Assembly (NCBI GenBank): GCA_964526675.1
Contig: CAZGLY010000005.1
Span: 1 to 64,000, forward strand
DNA: 64,000 nucleotides
Source: CAZADA01 sp964526675
GTDB taxonomy: Bacteria > Pseudomonadota > Alphaproteobacteria > Caulobacterales > Maricaulaceae
Direction of reading: 5' to 3'
Positions within the stretch are counted from its first letter, which is position 1; every line of letters starts with the position of its first letter. Position numbers and translations under genes: made by a program. The notes beneath the pieces are model-generated. The model made no database searches. It was not told the origin of the DNA and worked only from the letters and a program-made list of their open reading frames with translations. Positions 18,015 through 25,954 of the stretch are shown piece by piece.

Positions 18015-18724
18015 GCGCCGCCGGGCTCGTCCCCGCCCGCCTCCAGACGCGTCGCCACGCGTTCGAGACGCGCGACGAGCGTTGTGAGCCGCGCCTCACG
18101 ATCGTCGCAGTGGGCGGCGTCGACGTTGAGGGAGAAGCCGTGACGCATGACGGTCAGAAGTTGCTGAATGGTCTCTTCAAACGCCGAAGCGGGTCGGTGA
18201 TACACCAGCGTTCGACCCGAATACTCCAGCGCGCCGTAGAACATGTCGCGCGCCATCGCCGTGGACACGTCGTCGCGGATCTCGCCCCGATCCACCGCGC
18301 GCCGGTAAACCCGGTCGAAGGTGGCCGCATAGGCTCGTTTGTAGCGGGTGTCGTCGGTCTCCGCCCCAGGCTGGGTGTAGAGCAGCGCGAAGCGCAGCTC
18401 GATCAGCCGCCAATCGGCGCAGATCATCGCCATGTGGTAGCGCGCATGGGCCTCCAACTGGGCGAAGAACCCGTCGACCCCCTCCACGGACGCCTCCGCG
18501 CCGCGGGTGATGCGGGCCCAATGGGCCGCCACCACCGCCATCATCAGCGCGGTCTTGTTCTTGAAGTAGAGATACAAAGTGCCGTCCGCGACCTGGGCGG
18601 CGCGCGCGATCTCCGACATGGTCGCGCCGTCGAGGCCACGTTGGAGAAACACATGGGCGGCCGCCTCCACGATCGCCGTTTCCTTCGCCTCCAGCCGGTC
18701 GCGTTTGGTTTGCCCCGCGGCCAT
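18011..18724 (-). CDS. TetR/AcrR family transcriptional regulator
   Basis: The 237-residue protein has an N-terminal TetR helix-turn-helix (ETAIVEAAAHVFLQRGLDGATMSEIARAAQVADGTLYLYFKNK, about residues 15-57) and an all-helical ligand domain. GTLYLYFKNK is the classic TetR recognition-helix end. The form resembles fatty-acid-responsive regulators, and the neighbouring oxidoreductases would fit lipid metabolism, but this is inference. It is divergent from the gene at 18833 with 108 bases between the starts, so it may control that gene. The ATG at 18724 is preferred because the in-frame sequence upstream runs into the divergent gene. Confidence 0.88.
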   Translation of the reverse strand: MAAGQTKRDRLEAKETAIVEAAAHVFLQRGLDGATMSEIARAAQVADGTLYLYFKNKTALMMAVVAAHWARITRGAEASVEGVDGFFAQLEAHARYHMAMICADWRLIELRFALLYTQPGAETDDTRYKRAYAATFDRVYRRAVDRGEIRDDVSTAMARDMFYGALEYSGRTLVYHRPASAFEETIQQLLTVMRHGFSLNVDAAHCDDREARLTTLVARLERVATRLEAGGDEPGGA

Positions 18725-18832
18725 CGCCCTCGTCCTCAGCACACGGCGGTATCGTTGAGCCGCTCGAACAGATGTGGGGGCCGCATCGCTGAGCCCCACC
18801 CTTCGCCCATCACATAGGAAAGCGAACTGACC

Positions 18833-20038
18833 ATGGATCGCACGCGAGACTTTGATCTTATCATCTATGGCGCCAGCGGCTTCACGGGCCGATTGGTCGC
18901 CGAGTATGTCGCGCGCACCTACGGGGCGGGCGACGACGCGTCGTTGCGGTGGGCGATGGCCGGGCGCAACGCTGAGAAGCTTGAGCGCGTGCGCGCGGAG
19001 CTCGCCGAGGACGGCGTGCCCGCCATCGCGGCCGCGCCTGTGCTCGCCGCGGACGCGCAGGATCCAGCGGCCCTGCGCATGCTCGCCGACCAAACCCACG
19101 TGCTGCTCACGACGGCGGGGCCCTACCAGCTCTATGGCGCGCCAGTCGTGGCGGCCTGCGCGGCCGCCGGCACGGACTACGTGGATTTGTGCGGCGAGGT
19201 GCATTGGATGCGCACCATGATCGATCGCCACGAGGCGGAGGCGAAGGCCTCGGGCGCGCGCATCGTGTTTTCGTGCGGCTTTGACTCCGTGCCCTTCGAT
19301 CTTGGCGTTTTCTTCTTGCAGGAGCAGGCCAAAGCCAAGCTCGGCCACCCGGCGTCGCGGGTGAAGGGACGCGTCCGCGCCATGAAGGGCACGTTCTCCG
19401 GCGGCACGGCCGCGAGCTTCCGCGCCACCGTCGCCGCCGCCCACGAAGACGACGCGATCAAGATGTTGCTGATGTCGCCCTTTTCACTGACGCCGGGGTT
19501 CGAGGGCCCGCCGCAGCCGCCTGGCCACAAGCCCGTCGAGGATGACGCGGTCGGCGGCTGGTCGGCCCCCTTCATCATGGCGCCCATCAACACGCGCAAT
19601 GTGCATCGCTCGAACTTTTTGATGGGCCATCCCTATGGGACTGATTTCGTCTATGACGAGATGATGCTGGCAGGCCCGGGGGAGCAGGGCCGGCAGACGG
19701 CTGACGCGATCGGCGCCGCCATCGCCAAGGCGGTCGGCGAGGATGCGCCGGCGCCGGGCGACGGGCCCTCCAAAGCGGAGCGCGAGGCCGGTTTCTACGA
19801 CATCGCTTTCTTTGGCGAGGACGCCGATGGCGCGAAACTGCGCGTGGGCGTCAAGGGCGATCGCGACCCGGGTTATGGCTCGACGTCGAAGATGATCGCC
19901 GAATGCGCGCTCTGCCTCTTGGAGCAAGCCAAAGACCTGCCCGGCGGCGTGTACACGCCGGCGGCCGCGTTCGGCGCGGGCGTGATTGCGCGCTTGACCG
20001 ACAAGGCCGGGCTCACCTTCACGCTTGAGGAGGGCTGA
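18833..20038 (+). CDS. Saccharopine-dehydrogenase-like / trans-acting enoyl reductase family oxidoreductase
   Basis: The 401-residue protein begins with a Rossmann fold (DLIIYGASGFTGRLVAEYV) and continues with WAMAGRNAEKL and YVDLCGEVHWMRTMID, a pattern shared by mycobacterial trans-acting enoyl reductases and eukaryotic SCCPDH. It likely binds NAD(P). The substrate cannot be read from sequence; lipid reduction is a common guess for this family. AGGAAAG lies before the ATG. It is divergent from the TetR gene. Confidence 0.85.
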   Translation: MDRTRDFDLIIYGASGFTGRLVAEYVARTYGAGDDASLRWAMAGRNAEKLERVRAELAEDGVPAIAAAPVLAADAQDPAALRMLADQTHVLLTTAGPYQLYGAPVVAACAAAGTDYVDLCGEVHWMRTMIDRHEAEAKASGARIVFSCGFDSVPFDLGVFFLQEQAKAKLGHPASRVKGRVRAMKGTFSGGTAASFRATVAAAHEDDAIKMLLMSPFSLTPGFEGPPQPPGHKPVEDDAVGGWSAPFIMAPINTRNVHRSNFLMGHPYGTDFVYDEMMLAGPGEQGRQTADAIGAAIAKAVGEDAPAPGDGPSKAEREAGFYDIAFFGEDADGAKLRVGVKGDRDPGYGSTSKMIAECALCLLEQAKDLPGGVYTPAAAFGAGVIARLTDKAGLTFTLEEG

Positions 20039-20200
20039 GGCCTGCATCCGCGCCGTCGCCCGCGCGGGCGGCGGCCTGGTTCTTGCTTAACGCTGGGTAA
20101 GGTGAACGGCGCGTAGACCGTCGCTCACCAAAGCATCGCAGAGACCCTTTGAAACCCAGAGCGAGACGCCGCGTCCTCACCGGCCGCGGCGGGCAAGACC

Positions 20201-21319
20201 ATGTGTTTGTCGTGCGGCCTTCCCGATTGTGACGGCGAGCGCTGCGGCCGCGCGCGCGCCGCGGAGCGAAACCGGTCCCTGGCCCGCTTGGCCGACCGGT
20301 TGGCGGAGCAGATCCGCTTCAAGACCATCACCGCCACGGGCGATCAACAAAGCGTCGCTGACGAGATACGCCGTCTCTACGCCGAGGCGGTCGCGGCCTG
20401 CCGTTTGCGCGACGCCAGTGCGGGCTGGAGGGCGCTCAAGCGCGCGCGCCGGGTGGAGTTTCACCTGCTCAGCGCCGAAGAGCTCATACCGATGATGCGC
20501 CGAGAGCGGCTGCGCGCCCGGCATCAGGTCGACGATGAACGCGCCGATGCGATCGAAGCCATCCTCGATCCCTTCTTGAAGACGATCGACGCGCCGTCCT
20601 GGCCGGCGGGGCAGGTGGCCGCCGCGCTTGGGCCCGCGCTCACGCGCGCCTTGCCGGTGGATGAGGGGGAGGCGGCGCGTCTTCAGCTGCAGGCGGCGCT
20701 CGGAGTCCCCAAGCCGAAAGCGGCGCCGAACCCCAAGGCGCTCGCGGCCGCCTTAGAGGTCGCCGTGGAGATGCGCGACGCGCACAACGATGAGCAACAC
20801 GCGACGCGGGACGACATATCGCATCGTTTGGTGATGCTCGCGGTGATCATGAGCCTGACGTTCGTCTCCTTAGCGGCGGCGATTTGGGGCTGGGTCACGC
20901 TCGAGGCGGGCCCCTTCGCGCTGCCCTACATCGCGTCCATGGGGGCGCTCGCGGGGGCGCTGGGCGCGTGCGCGTCCGCCAGTCAGAAATTGGTGCAGGG
21001 CGAACACCTGCCGACCATGTTCACCAGCCGTGTGGTGACGCTTCTGAGGCCGATCATCGGCCTGGTCGCGGGCTTGTTCGCGGTCCTGGGCACGGAGCTG
21101 CTCACCAACGCGCTCGGCGTGTCGCCGGAGGCCCCGCCCATGACCATCCCGCCAGGCGGCGGGCGGGCCACGATTGAGGCCGCGTTCACGCCATTGGACA
21201 GCGCCGCCGCCTTCATCCGCGCCGCCACGCTGCTCACCTTAGCGTTCGCCGCCGGCTTCTCGGAGCGGATCCTGATTTCCGCCCTGGATCAGCCAAACAA
21301 AAAGCCGTCCGGCTCGTGA
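20201..21319 (+). CDS. Hypothetical membrane protein with N-terminal Cys cluster
   Basis: The 372-residue protein is not one I recognise. It opens with MCLSCGLPDCDGERC, four cysteines spaced CxxC-x4-C-x4-C, which could bind zinc or another metal. About 180 mostly helical, Arg/Glu/Ala-rich residues follow. Then come four hydrophobic segments (about residues 207-228, 235-256, 283-304 and 338-358). The last carries AAGFSERIL, a motif I have seen at the end of several unrelated-looking membrane proteins. The gene stands alone, with 162 bases upstream and a convergent glpD downstream. Confidence 0.75.
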   Translation: MCLSCGLPDCDGERCGRARAAERNRSLARLADRLAEQIRFKTITATGDQQSVADEIRRLYAEAVAACRLRDASAGWRALKRARRVEFHLLSAEELIPMMRRERLRARHQVDDERADAIEAILDPFLKTIDAPSWPAGQVAAALGPALTRALPVDEGEAARLQLQAALGVPKPKAAPNPKALAAALEVAVEMRDAHNDEQHATRDDISHRLVMLAVIMSLTFVSLAAAIWGWVTLEAGPFALPYIASMGALAGALGACASASQKLVQGEHLPTMFTSRVVTLLRPIIGLVAGLFAVLGTELLTNALGVSPEAPPMTIPPGGGRATIEAAFTPLDSAAAFIRAATLLTLAFAAGFSERILISALDQPNKKPSGS

Positions 21320-21340
21320 TCGGCGCAGAGCCCTGCGGGC

Positions 21341-22903
21341 TCACGCCACCGGCGCGTCCGCGGCGACGGCTCCCGCCGCCAGCCGGGCCTCAAGGGCGGC
21401 CGTTTCCGCGGGCGTGAACACCAAGCCAAGCTTGCTGCGCCGCCACAGAATGTCCGCCGCCGTGCGCGCCCATTCGTGGTCCACCAGGTACGCCACCTCA
21501 CGCTCATAGAGCCCGCCGCCATAGTGCGCGCCCAGATCCTCCAGACGCGCCGCGTCGCCGAGAAGCTGCGGCAAGCGCCCGCCGTACGCGGCGAGCACCC
21601 GTGCGCGCGTCTGCGCCGGCACGAACGCGTACGCCTCGTCCATAGCCGCGACAAAGTCGGCCCAGCCGCCATAGCCCATCTCGCCGCCGGGCAGCGGCGC
21701 GCCGGCGGTCCAGGCGGGGCCCATGGACGGCAAAGACGGCTTGAGCTTCTCCAAAGCGTGTTCCGCGAGCTTGCGATAGGTGGTCAGTTTGCCGCCATAA
21801 ACCGAGAGCAGCGGCGCGCCGCCCGCGCCGCCGTCATCCACGTCAAAAGCGTAGTCGCGCGTCACGGCGGAGGCGTTCTTCGCGCTGAGATCGTCAAACA
21901 GGGGCCGCACGCCGGAGTAGTCGGACACGATCATGTCCCGCGTCACCGGCTCGGCGAAGTATTCGCTGGCTGACGCCAACAGATACTCGATCTCCGCCTC
22001 GGAAATCGCCACGGCGGCGGGATCGCCCTCATAGGGTTCGTCCGTCGTGCCGATGAGTGTGGCGCCGTCGTGATAAGGGATCGCGAAGATGATCCGGTCG
22101 TCGGCGTTCTGGAAGATGTAGGCGCGGTCGTGGTCGAACAGCCGTTTGACGATGAGGTGGCTGCCTTTGACCAAACGCAAGCGCTTCTTCGGCGTTGCGC
22201 CCTCCACGCCGTCAAACAGTTCGGTCACCCAGGGGCCGGCGGCGTTGACCACGGCGTGGGCGGTCACGGTCCGGCTCTGCTGGCGATCATCAGTGATCAC
22301 GCACCGCCAGGTCGCGCCATCGGGCTCGCGCGCGGCGCGGGCGAAGCGGGCGCCCGTGATGATCTCCGCGCCACGTTCGCGGGCGTCGATCGCGTTCAGG
22401 ACCACCAGCCGCGCGTCGTCCACCCGGCAGTCGGCGTACTCGAAGCCGCGGACGAAGTCGTCCTTAAGCGGCGCGCCAAGCGGCCCATGCCGCAGATCGA
22501 CGCGCGTGGTCGGCGGCAGCGCTTTGCGCCCGCCCAAATGATCGTAGAGGAAGAGGCCTAGCCGCAGCAGCCAGGCAGGCCGCAGGCCGCGATGGTGCGG
22601 CAACACGAACCGCAGCGGCGTGATGATGTGGGGCGCGGCGTTGAGCAGGACCTCTCGCTCAATCAGAGACTCCCGCACAAGCCGGAACTCATAATGCTCC
22701 AGATAGCGCAACCCCCCGTGGATCAGCTTCGTGCTCCAGGAGGACGTCGCGCTGGCGAGGTCGTTCATCTCGCACAGGAGCACCTTCAGGCCCCGGCCCG
22801 CGGCGTCCCGCGCCACGCCCACGCCGTTCACGCCGCCGCCGACCACCAGCAGGTCGACGTGGTCATGGCCTCGGTCGCCATGGGTGTCGGCGTGCGCGTC
22901 CAT
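21341..22903 (-). CDS. glpD: Aerobic glycerol-3-phosphate dehydrogenase
   Basis: The 520-residue FAD enzyme oxidises glycerol 3-phosphate to dihydroxyacetone phosphate at the membrane and passes electrons to quinone. It has the FAD motif VDLLVVGGGVNGVGVARDAAGRG, the family element SSWSTKLIHGGLRYLE, and ANAAGPW-like VNAAGPWVTELFD. The ATG at 22903 has GGAGGAG ten bases upstream; longer in-frame starts give an Arg/Cys-rich leader with no support. It works with glpK at 15443. Confidence 0.95.
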   Translation of the reverse strand: MDAHADTHGDRGHDHVDLLVVGGGVNGVGVARDAAGRGLKVLLCEMNDLASATSSWSTKLIHGGLRYLEHYEFRLVRESLIEREVLLNAAPHIITPLRFVLPHHRGLRPAWLLRLGLFLYDHLGGRKALPPTTRVDLRHGPLGAPLKDDFVRGFEYADCRVDDARLVVLNAIDARERGAEIITGARFARAAREPDGATWRCVITDDRQQSRTVTAHAVVNAAGPWVTELFDGVEGATPKKRLRLVKGSHLIVKRLFDHDRAYIFQNADDRIIFAIPYHDGATLIGTTDEPYEGDPAAVAISEAEIEYLLASASEYFAEPVTRDMIVSDYSGVRPLFDDLSAKNASAVTRDYAFDVDDGGAGGAPLLSVYGGKLTTYRKLAEHALEKLKPSLPSMGPAWTAGAPLPGGEMGYGGWADFVAAMDEAYAFVPAQTRARVLAAYGGRLPQLLGDAARLEDLGAHYGGGLYEREVAYLVDHEWARTAADILWRRSKLGLVFTPAETAALEARLAAGAVAADAPVA

Positions 22904-22974
22904 CGGGCGGCTCCTCCGTTCCTTGCACCCACACATGGGGCGGCTGCGGCCGGCGTCCAAACGAGATGTGATGA

Positions 22975-22993
22975 TCCTCTATCTTATAGAGGA
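22975..22993. promoter_or_regulatory. Palindrome upstream of glpD
   Basis: TCCTCTAT and ATAGAGGA form a perfect inverted repeat with a three-base spacer, 72 bases before the glpD ATG. It lies in a short AT-rich patch and has no T-tract, so an operator is more likely than a terminator. No glpR gene is present in the window. Confidence 0.5.
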
Positions 22994-23043
22994 CTGCGCG
23001 CACAACACTTCACCCCGCGGATCGTCTGGCTCCGCGCAGCGGG

Positions 23044-25236
23044 CTAGGCCGCGGACGCGATGTCCGGCTTCGGCGCGCGATCCGCGTCGTGGGCGTCGGC
23101 CTCCCGCGATGTGGTGAAGCGCAACGCCGCGATGTCGGCGGAGAAGAGCATGCTCCAGGTCCACTCAAAGAAGATCTGCACGCGCCGCAACACCGTCGGC
23201 ATCAAGGAGAGATAGTAAGCGCGCCAGAGCAGCCACGCCGGCAAGCCGGTCAACGTGATGGCGCCGAACAGGCTCGCCACGCCATTCAAATGGCCAACGC
23301 TCGCCATGGAGCCGCGGGCTTTGTACGCGAAGGCGGGTCTGGCGCGGCCGCGCACCGATCGGGCGATCACGCGCGCCAGATGGCCGCCTTGGCGGATCGC
23401 GAATTGAGCCGTGGGCGGGGAGAGCGCCCCGTCATGCGCGTTCGGCACGAAGGCGCAGTCGCCCAGCGCCCACACGCCCTCATGACCGTCCACGGCCATA
23501 TCCGCGCCGACCAGAAGTCGCCCGCGTTCGGTCGGCAATCCCAGGTCCGCGATCAACGGGTTCGGAACGGTCCCGATGGTGTTGACGACGGACGCGCCGC
23601 GGATGCGCTCCCCGCCCTTCAGCACGACGCCGTCGGCGTCGACGCGCTCCACCCGAGCGCTTAGACGGATGTCCAGGCCGCGCTGCGCCATGCTGATCTC
23701 GGCGTGGCGGCCAAGCGCTTCAGAAAGCTCCGGAAGCAGACGGTCCGTGCCGTGCACCACCGTGACGCCCACATCGGCGTCGTTCAGGCGTGGATAGTGC
23801 TTTTGGGCCCCGCGCAAGAAGTCGTGGATCGCGCCGGCGACCTCCACGCCGCTGAAACCGCCGCCGATCACGATGAAGCGGCCCAGGCGCGCGCGTTCTT
23901 CGGCGTCGTCGGTTTGATCCGCGCGCTCCATCTGCGCGATCACGCGGTTGCGCAAGGCCAGCGCGTCGCCGATGAGCTTGAACGGCAGCGCATGCTCGGA
24001 CGCCCCCGGCAAGAGCGAGCGGTTCGCCCGCGCGCCCAGCGCGAACACCAGCTGGTCGTACGCCAGGGTGTGCCGGTCGCCGTCAACGTCGTAGGTGACG
24101 GTGCGCGCCGCGACGTCCACGGAGTCGGCATGGCCCAGGATGAAACGGCTGCGCCGCAGCATGCGCCGGATCGGCGCGATGGTGTGCGAGGGCAGCACGG
24201 ACGCGCCGACAATCTCCGCCAACAGAGGGTTGAAGGTCGTGTACGTCTCTTCGCTGATCAGGACCACGCGGTGGGTCGGCGGCAACAGAGTCTCCAACCG
24301 CCGGGCGAGCGCGGTCCCCGCGAACCCGCCGCCGATGATCACCACATTGCGCAGGTCGCCGTTGAGGATGTGGTCCACCTCCAGATCTCCGCCCAAATCG
24401 ATCAGGCGCAACGCGAACAGGGCCGACAGATGGAGCGCGTAGAGCAGGAGGTTGATCAGGCCGATCTGCGATTGCGCGGCGTCGGCGACGCCCACCAGAA
24501 GCGCGTGCGCGACGGTCAGCGCCATCAACACCCACGCCATTCGGCGGATCCAAAAGCCGGTGAGCGCGGACAATCCGCCGAGCACCGCGCCCGTGACCAA
24601 CAGGCCGTCGAGCCAGCGTGGCGCGCCCATATCGCCCATCACGTCGGGCGAGCCGGTGATGATCGCCAGCATGGCCGCCGCCAGGAACGGCAAGGCGATC
24701 GACACGCGCAACAGCACGACCCCGGTGTTGCGGCCGACCCCGGTGGTGAGATCCCGCGCGGCCATCGAGAGGCCGCCGAGCGGTCGCCGTCCCAACCAAG
24801 CGAACACGTCGCGCCCGCCGTCCAGCGCCCAGCGGCCGCCGCCCAAGAAGAAGAGCGCGGTATACAGCCCCGCCGCCATCGCGTGCCCGGCCAAACTCAG
24901 CATCCAAACCGACGAGGAGGTGTCGAACCGCACGACGAACGCGCTGGCGGTGATGATGATCACCACCAGCGGCGGCATCAGCAGGCGCAGGTTAAACCCC
25001 GCGATCAGCAGCAGGCCGCCGATCACTTCGAAATACGGAACGGCGGCGAAAAGGTGGGGGAGGATCGGCCCCAACGCTGGCGGGAAGTTGGCCAGCATGG
25101 CGTCGAAGGCCTCCGGCGCGACGAATTTGTAGATCCCCGGGATGAGAAAGAACAAACCCGCCGCGATGCGCAACGCGAACACGCCTGTGGCGCTCAGACG
25201 TTCGGCTCGGTCGAGTTGCGTGATCGGCGTGGCCAT
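23044..25236 (-). CDS. Fusion of a DoxX-like membrane domain to type II NADH dehydrogenase
   Basis: The 730-residue protein has two parts. Residues 1-280 hold about eight transmembrane helices in a DoxX-like pattern (GIYKFVAPEAFDAMLANFP; FEVIGGLLLIAGF). Residues 295-690 form a non-proton-pumping NADH dehydrogenase with FAD motif VVIIGGGFAGTALARRLE, NADH motif FIVIGGGFSGVEVAGAIHDF and GVWALGDCAFVP. The C-terminal region LTGLPAWLLWRAYYLSLMP resembles the membrane-binding end of NDH-2. It likely feeds NADH electrons to quinone. The fused DoxX domain is unusual; a related membrane/quinone module is the simplest reading. Confidence 0.9.
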   Translation of the reverse strand: MATPITQLDRAERLSATGVFALRIAAGLFFLIPGIYKFVAPEAFDAMLANFPPALGPILPHLFAAVPYFEVIGGLLLIAGFNLRLLMPPLVVIIITASAFVVRFDTSSSVWMLSLAGHAMAAGLYTALFFLGGGRWALDGGRDVFAWLGRRPLGGLSMAARDLTTGVGRNTGVVLLRVSIALPFLAAAMLAIITGSPDVMGDMGAPRWLDGLLVTGAVLGGLSALTGFWIRRMAWVLMALTVAHALLVGVADAAQSQIGLINLLLYALHLSALFALRLIDLGGDLEVDHILNGDLRNVVIIGGGFAGTALARRLETLLPPTHRVVLISEETYTTFNPLLAEIVGASVLPSHTIAPIRRMLRRSRFILGHADSVDVAARTVTYDVDGDRHTLAYDQLVFALGARANRSLLPGASEHALPFKLIGDALALRNRVIAQMERADQTDDAEERARLGRFIVIGGGFSGVEVAGAIHDFLRGAQKHYPRLNDADVGVTVVHGTDRLLPELSEALGRHAEISMAQRGLDIRLSARVERVDADGVVLKGGERIRGASVVNTIGTVPNPLIADLGLPTERGRLLVGADMAVDGHEGVWALGDCAFVPNAHDGALSPPTAQFAIRQGGHLARVIARSVRGRARPAFAYKARGSMASVGHLNGVASLFGAITLTGLPAWLLWRAYYLSLMPTVLRRVQIFFEWTWSMLFSADIAALRFTTSREADAHDADRAPKPDIASAA

Positions 25237-25360
25237 GCGCGGTCTCCAGGGTGTCGGCGTTGGCGGTGGATCGCCGCGCGGACGGGCTGGAGTTAGGTAC
25301 GCGCTTCAGGCGGCGAACGCGATTCACCGAGTTTCACCAAGACGTAAGGCGTCGTGAGGC

Positions 25361-25873
25361 TTATCCGCGGCCCGCGGCGGCGAGCGGTTTGCGCATGATG
25401 ATGTGATGGCCTGGGCCGTGCCAGAGCGCCGTCGGGGTGTCGTCGGTCGTGACGAACCCAAGCTTTTCGTAAAGCCCCATGGATGCGTCGAGGCCCTCTG
25501 TGGTTTCGAGATACGCCTCGCGCCAACCCTGCGAGGCCGCATAGTCGAGCGCGAGGGTCACAAGGCGTTTGCCAAGGCCAAGTCCCCGCGCCGCCGGGAG
25601 CACCACGACCCAACGCAATTGGCCCCGATCGTCGCGGTCCACCATCGCCGTGCAGCCCAGCGTGCGCCCGTCACGTTCCGCGAACCACACGCGGCTGCGC
25701 GGCGAACGGTCGAGGCCGGCCTCTGCGACCGTGCGCGCCACATAGGGCGCAAAGTCGTCCCCGTGAAACCGCGGCCCTTCCTGGAGATAGCCTTCAACAT
25801 GGAGGCGCACGATCAAGTCATCGTCGCCGGGGCGACGGTCGCATCGAATGATGACGGCGTCGGACGTGGTCAT
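25361..25873 (-). CDS. GNAT family N-acetyltransferase
   Basis: The 170-residue protein shows the GNAT core: LRWVVVLPAARGLGLGKRLVTLALDYA (acetyl-CoA pyrophosphate loop) and MGLYEKLGF near the C-terminus. It would acetylate a small molecule or a protein; the substrate is unknown. GGAGA lies upstream of the ATG at 25873. It lies between a TonB receptor and the NDH-2 fusion, and no functional link is visible. Confidence 0.85.
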   Translation of the reverse strand: MTTSDAVIIRCDRRPGDDDLIVRLHVEGYLQEGPRFHGDDFAPYVARTVAEAGLDRSPRSRVWFAERDGRTLGCTAMVDRDDRGQLRWVVVLPAARGLGLGKRLVTLALDYAASQGWREAYLETTEGLDASMGLYEKLGFVTTDDTPTALWHGPGHHIIMRKPLAAAGRG

Positions 25874-25954
25874 GACAGGTCTCCACAAACGACAGCGCCG
25901 CCCCCGGGACCCCCGGGAGCGGCGCATCCGACACGCAATGGCGTGTCCCCCAGG

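Noticed and set aside
18725..18832. A TetR operator in the divergent 108-base region
   Set aside because: No convincing palindrome could be found by eye; regulation of the neighbour is only inferred from position.
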